Shown here: piece by piece, positions 63,474 to 64,000 of the stretch
Layout of the letters: each line of letters opens with the position of its first letter
How positions within the stretch are numbered: position 1 is the stretch's first letter
NCBI RefSeq assembly: GCF_030546935.1
Contig: NZ_JAUOPH010000005.1
Coordinates: forward strand, 186,001-250,000
Origin: Marinobacter sp. 2_MG-2023
GTDB lineage: Bacteria; Pseudomonadota; Gammaproteobacteria; Pseudomonadales; Oleiphilaceae
Reading direction: 5' to 3'
Length of the DNA stretch: 64,000 nucleotides
Made by a program: the position numbers and the translations under genes
The notes under the pieces: model-generated
What the model saw: only the letters and a program-made list of their open reading frames with translations
What the model was told of the DNA's origin: nothing
Database searches by the model: none

Positions 63474-64000
63474 TGGATATAGCTCTTATGGTTCTGGCTG
63501 GTTTGGTTATATCTAGTTTGGTCTATCTTTCAATTTTCTATATTGCTTATAAAAGAACAAATAGAAAATCCGTTGAAAGTTTCTACATGGGAGGGCGTGA
63601 TTTTGGTGGGGTTGTTCTATTTCTAACCATAGGTGCATCGTGGTTTAGTATGTGGTTTCTCCTGGGGGCGCCCGGGGCATTCTATAAGCATGGGTCTGGT
63701 TTTGCAACTTTCTTTATGTTGAATATAGTTCTGGGTCTGCTTTTCTATGTTTACGGTAGAAGGATGTGGTTGTTAGGTAAGGTTTTCAAATATACTACGC
63801 CCGGAGATTTGCTAGGGCATTATTATCAAAGTAAATCAATAAAAACTGTTTCCGCAATTTTAAACATATATTTGCTTTTTCCGTATATAGGTATTCAGCT
63901 TCTAGGTGCCGGGCTTGCATTTGAGGCTATTGGTAGCTCATTTTGGTTGGGAGTGACTACAATGATTGCATTGGTTACTCTTTTCAGCGTTTTTGGAGGT
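63473..64000 (+). CDS. Sodium:solute symporter (SSS family), cut by window end
   Basis: The first 176 codons of an SSS-family transporter are visible. They show LSIFYIAYKRTNRKSVESFYMGGRDFGG in two parts, the family's typical first loop, and LFLTIGASWFSMWFLLGAPGAFYKHG. At least five helices are seen. With gcdH and the CoA-transferase it is probably the uptake system for glutarate or a related dicarboxylate; the substrate is inferred. The DNA becomes AT-rich here, unlike most of the window. Confidence 0.88.
   Translation, partial: MDIALMVLAGLVISSLVYLSIFYIAYKRTNRKSVESFYMGGRDFGGVVLFLTIGASWFSMWFLLGAPGAFYKHGSGFATFFMLNIVLGLLFYVYGRRMWLLGKVFKYTTPGDLLGHYYQSKSIKTVSAILNIYLLFPYIGIQLLGAGLAFEAIGSSFWLGVTTMIALVTLFSVFGG

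Noticed and set aside
1..64000. CRISPR array, rRNA genes, phage structural genes or full-length insertion sequences
   Set aside because: No regularly spaced repeats, rRNA sequence, phage proteins or intact transposases were seen on either strand.

Overview
The window looks like chromosomal DNA of a marine, heterotrophic gammaproteobacterium, probably Marinobacter or a close relative. This rests on the mix of gene families (2-aminoethylphosphonate use, ben/cat/pca aromatic catabolism, TRAP transport, sigma-54 activators) and is an inference that could not be checked by a search. Nearly all of it is catabolic gene clusters, each with its own regulator.

Layout. 1-3.9 kb: a partial helical protein divergent from a CofD/YvcK-like protein, then a 7TM diguanylate cyclase. 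4-13.9 kb: a 2-aminoethylphosphonate (AEP) locus with a GntR/UTRA regulator, FAD oxidoreductase, PhnW, PhnX, an ABC importer (PhnS, PhnT, fused permease), an EamA transporter and a HAD-IB phosphatase. Copies of one palindrome (core TGGTNTANACCA) lie before the FAD gene and the binding-protein gene, and a weaker copy before the HAD gene. 13.9-14.05 kb: IS3-family transposase remnant. 14.1-28.2 kb: a XylS/BenR-type AraC regulator, an IclR regulator, a decayed porin, a Liv-type ABC importer, and an operon of outer-membrane channel, GMC dehydrogenase (small and large subunits) and benzaldehyde-type dehydrogenase. That operon has a sigma-54 promoter and faces an AcoR-like activator. The GMC gene is frameshifted by a 7-bp tandem duplication. 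28.2-43.7 kb: a chemoreceptor, pcaIJFD with pcaR, catR, catBCA, benABCDE and azlCD. Together with the aldehyde/alcohol cluster these form a complete route from an aryl alcohol through benzoate and catechol to succinyl-CoA plus acetyl-CoA.

43.8-58.9 kb: two operons placed around one PrpR-type sigma-54 activator. On the minus strand lie an acyl-CoA ligase and a TRAP transporter. On the plus strand lie an LvaA-like kinase, an LvaB-like DUF6285 protein, a histidine phosphatase, an ACAD10/11-like acyl-CoA dehydrogenase, an SDR, two alpha/beta hydrolases, an acetoacetate-decarboxylase-fold protein and an MDR oxidoreductase. Both sides carry a -24/-12 promoter and a similar GTTTCA-N4-TGAAA repeat. 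I read this as one regulon that imports, CoA-activates and phosphorylates a hydroxy or keto acid; the substrate is unknown. This is the best candidate for an undescribed system.

58.9-64 kb: a terminator, then the 3' half of tRNA-Arg(CCG) with its own terminator (a probable attachment-site scar), about 630 bp of apparently non-coding DNA, and a glutarate-type cluster: FadR-family regulator, glutaryl-CoA dehydrogenase, CaiB-type CoA-transferase, small membrane protein and a sodium:solute symporter cut by the window end.
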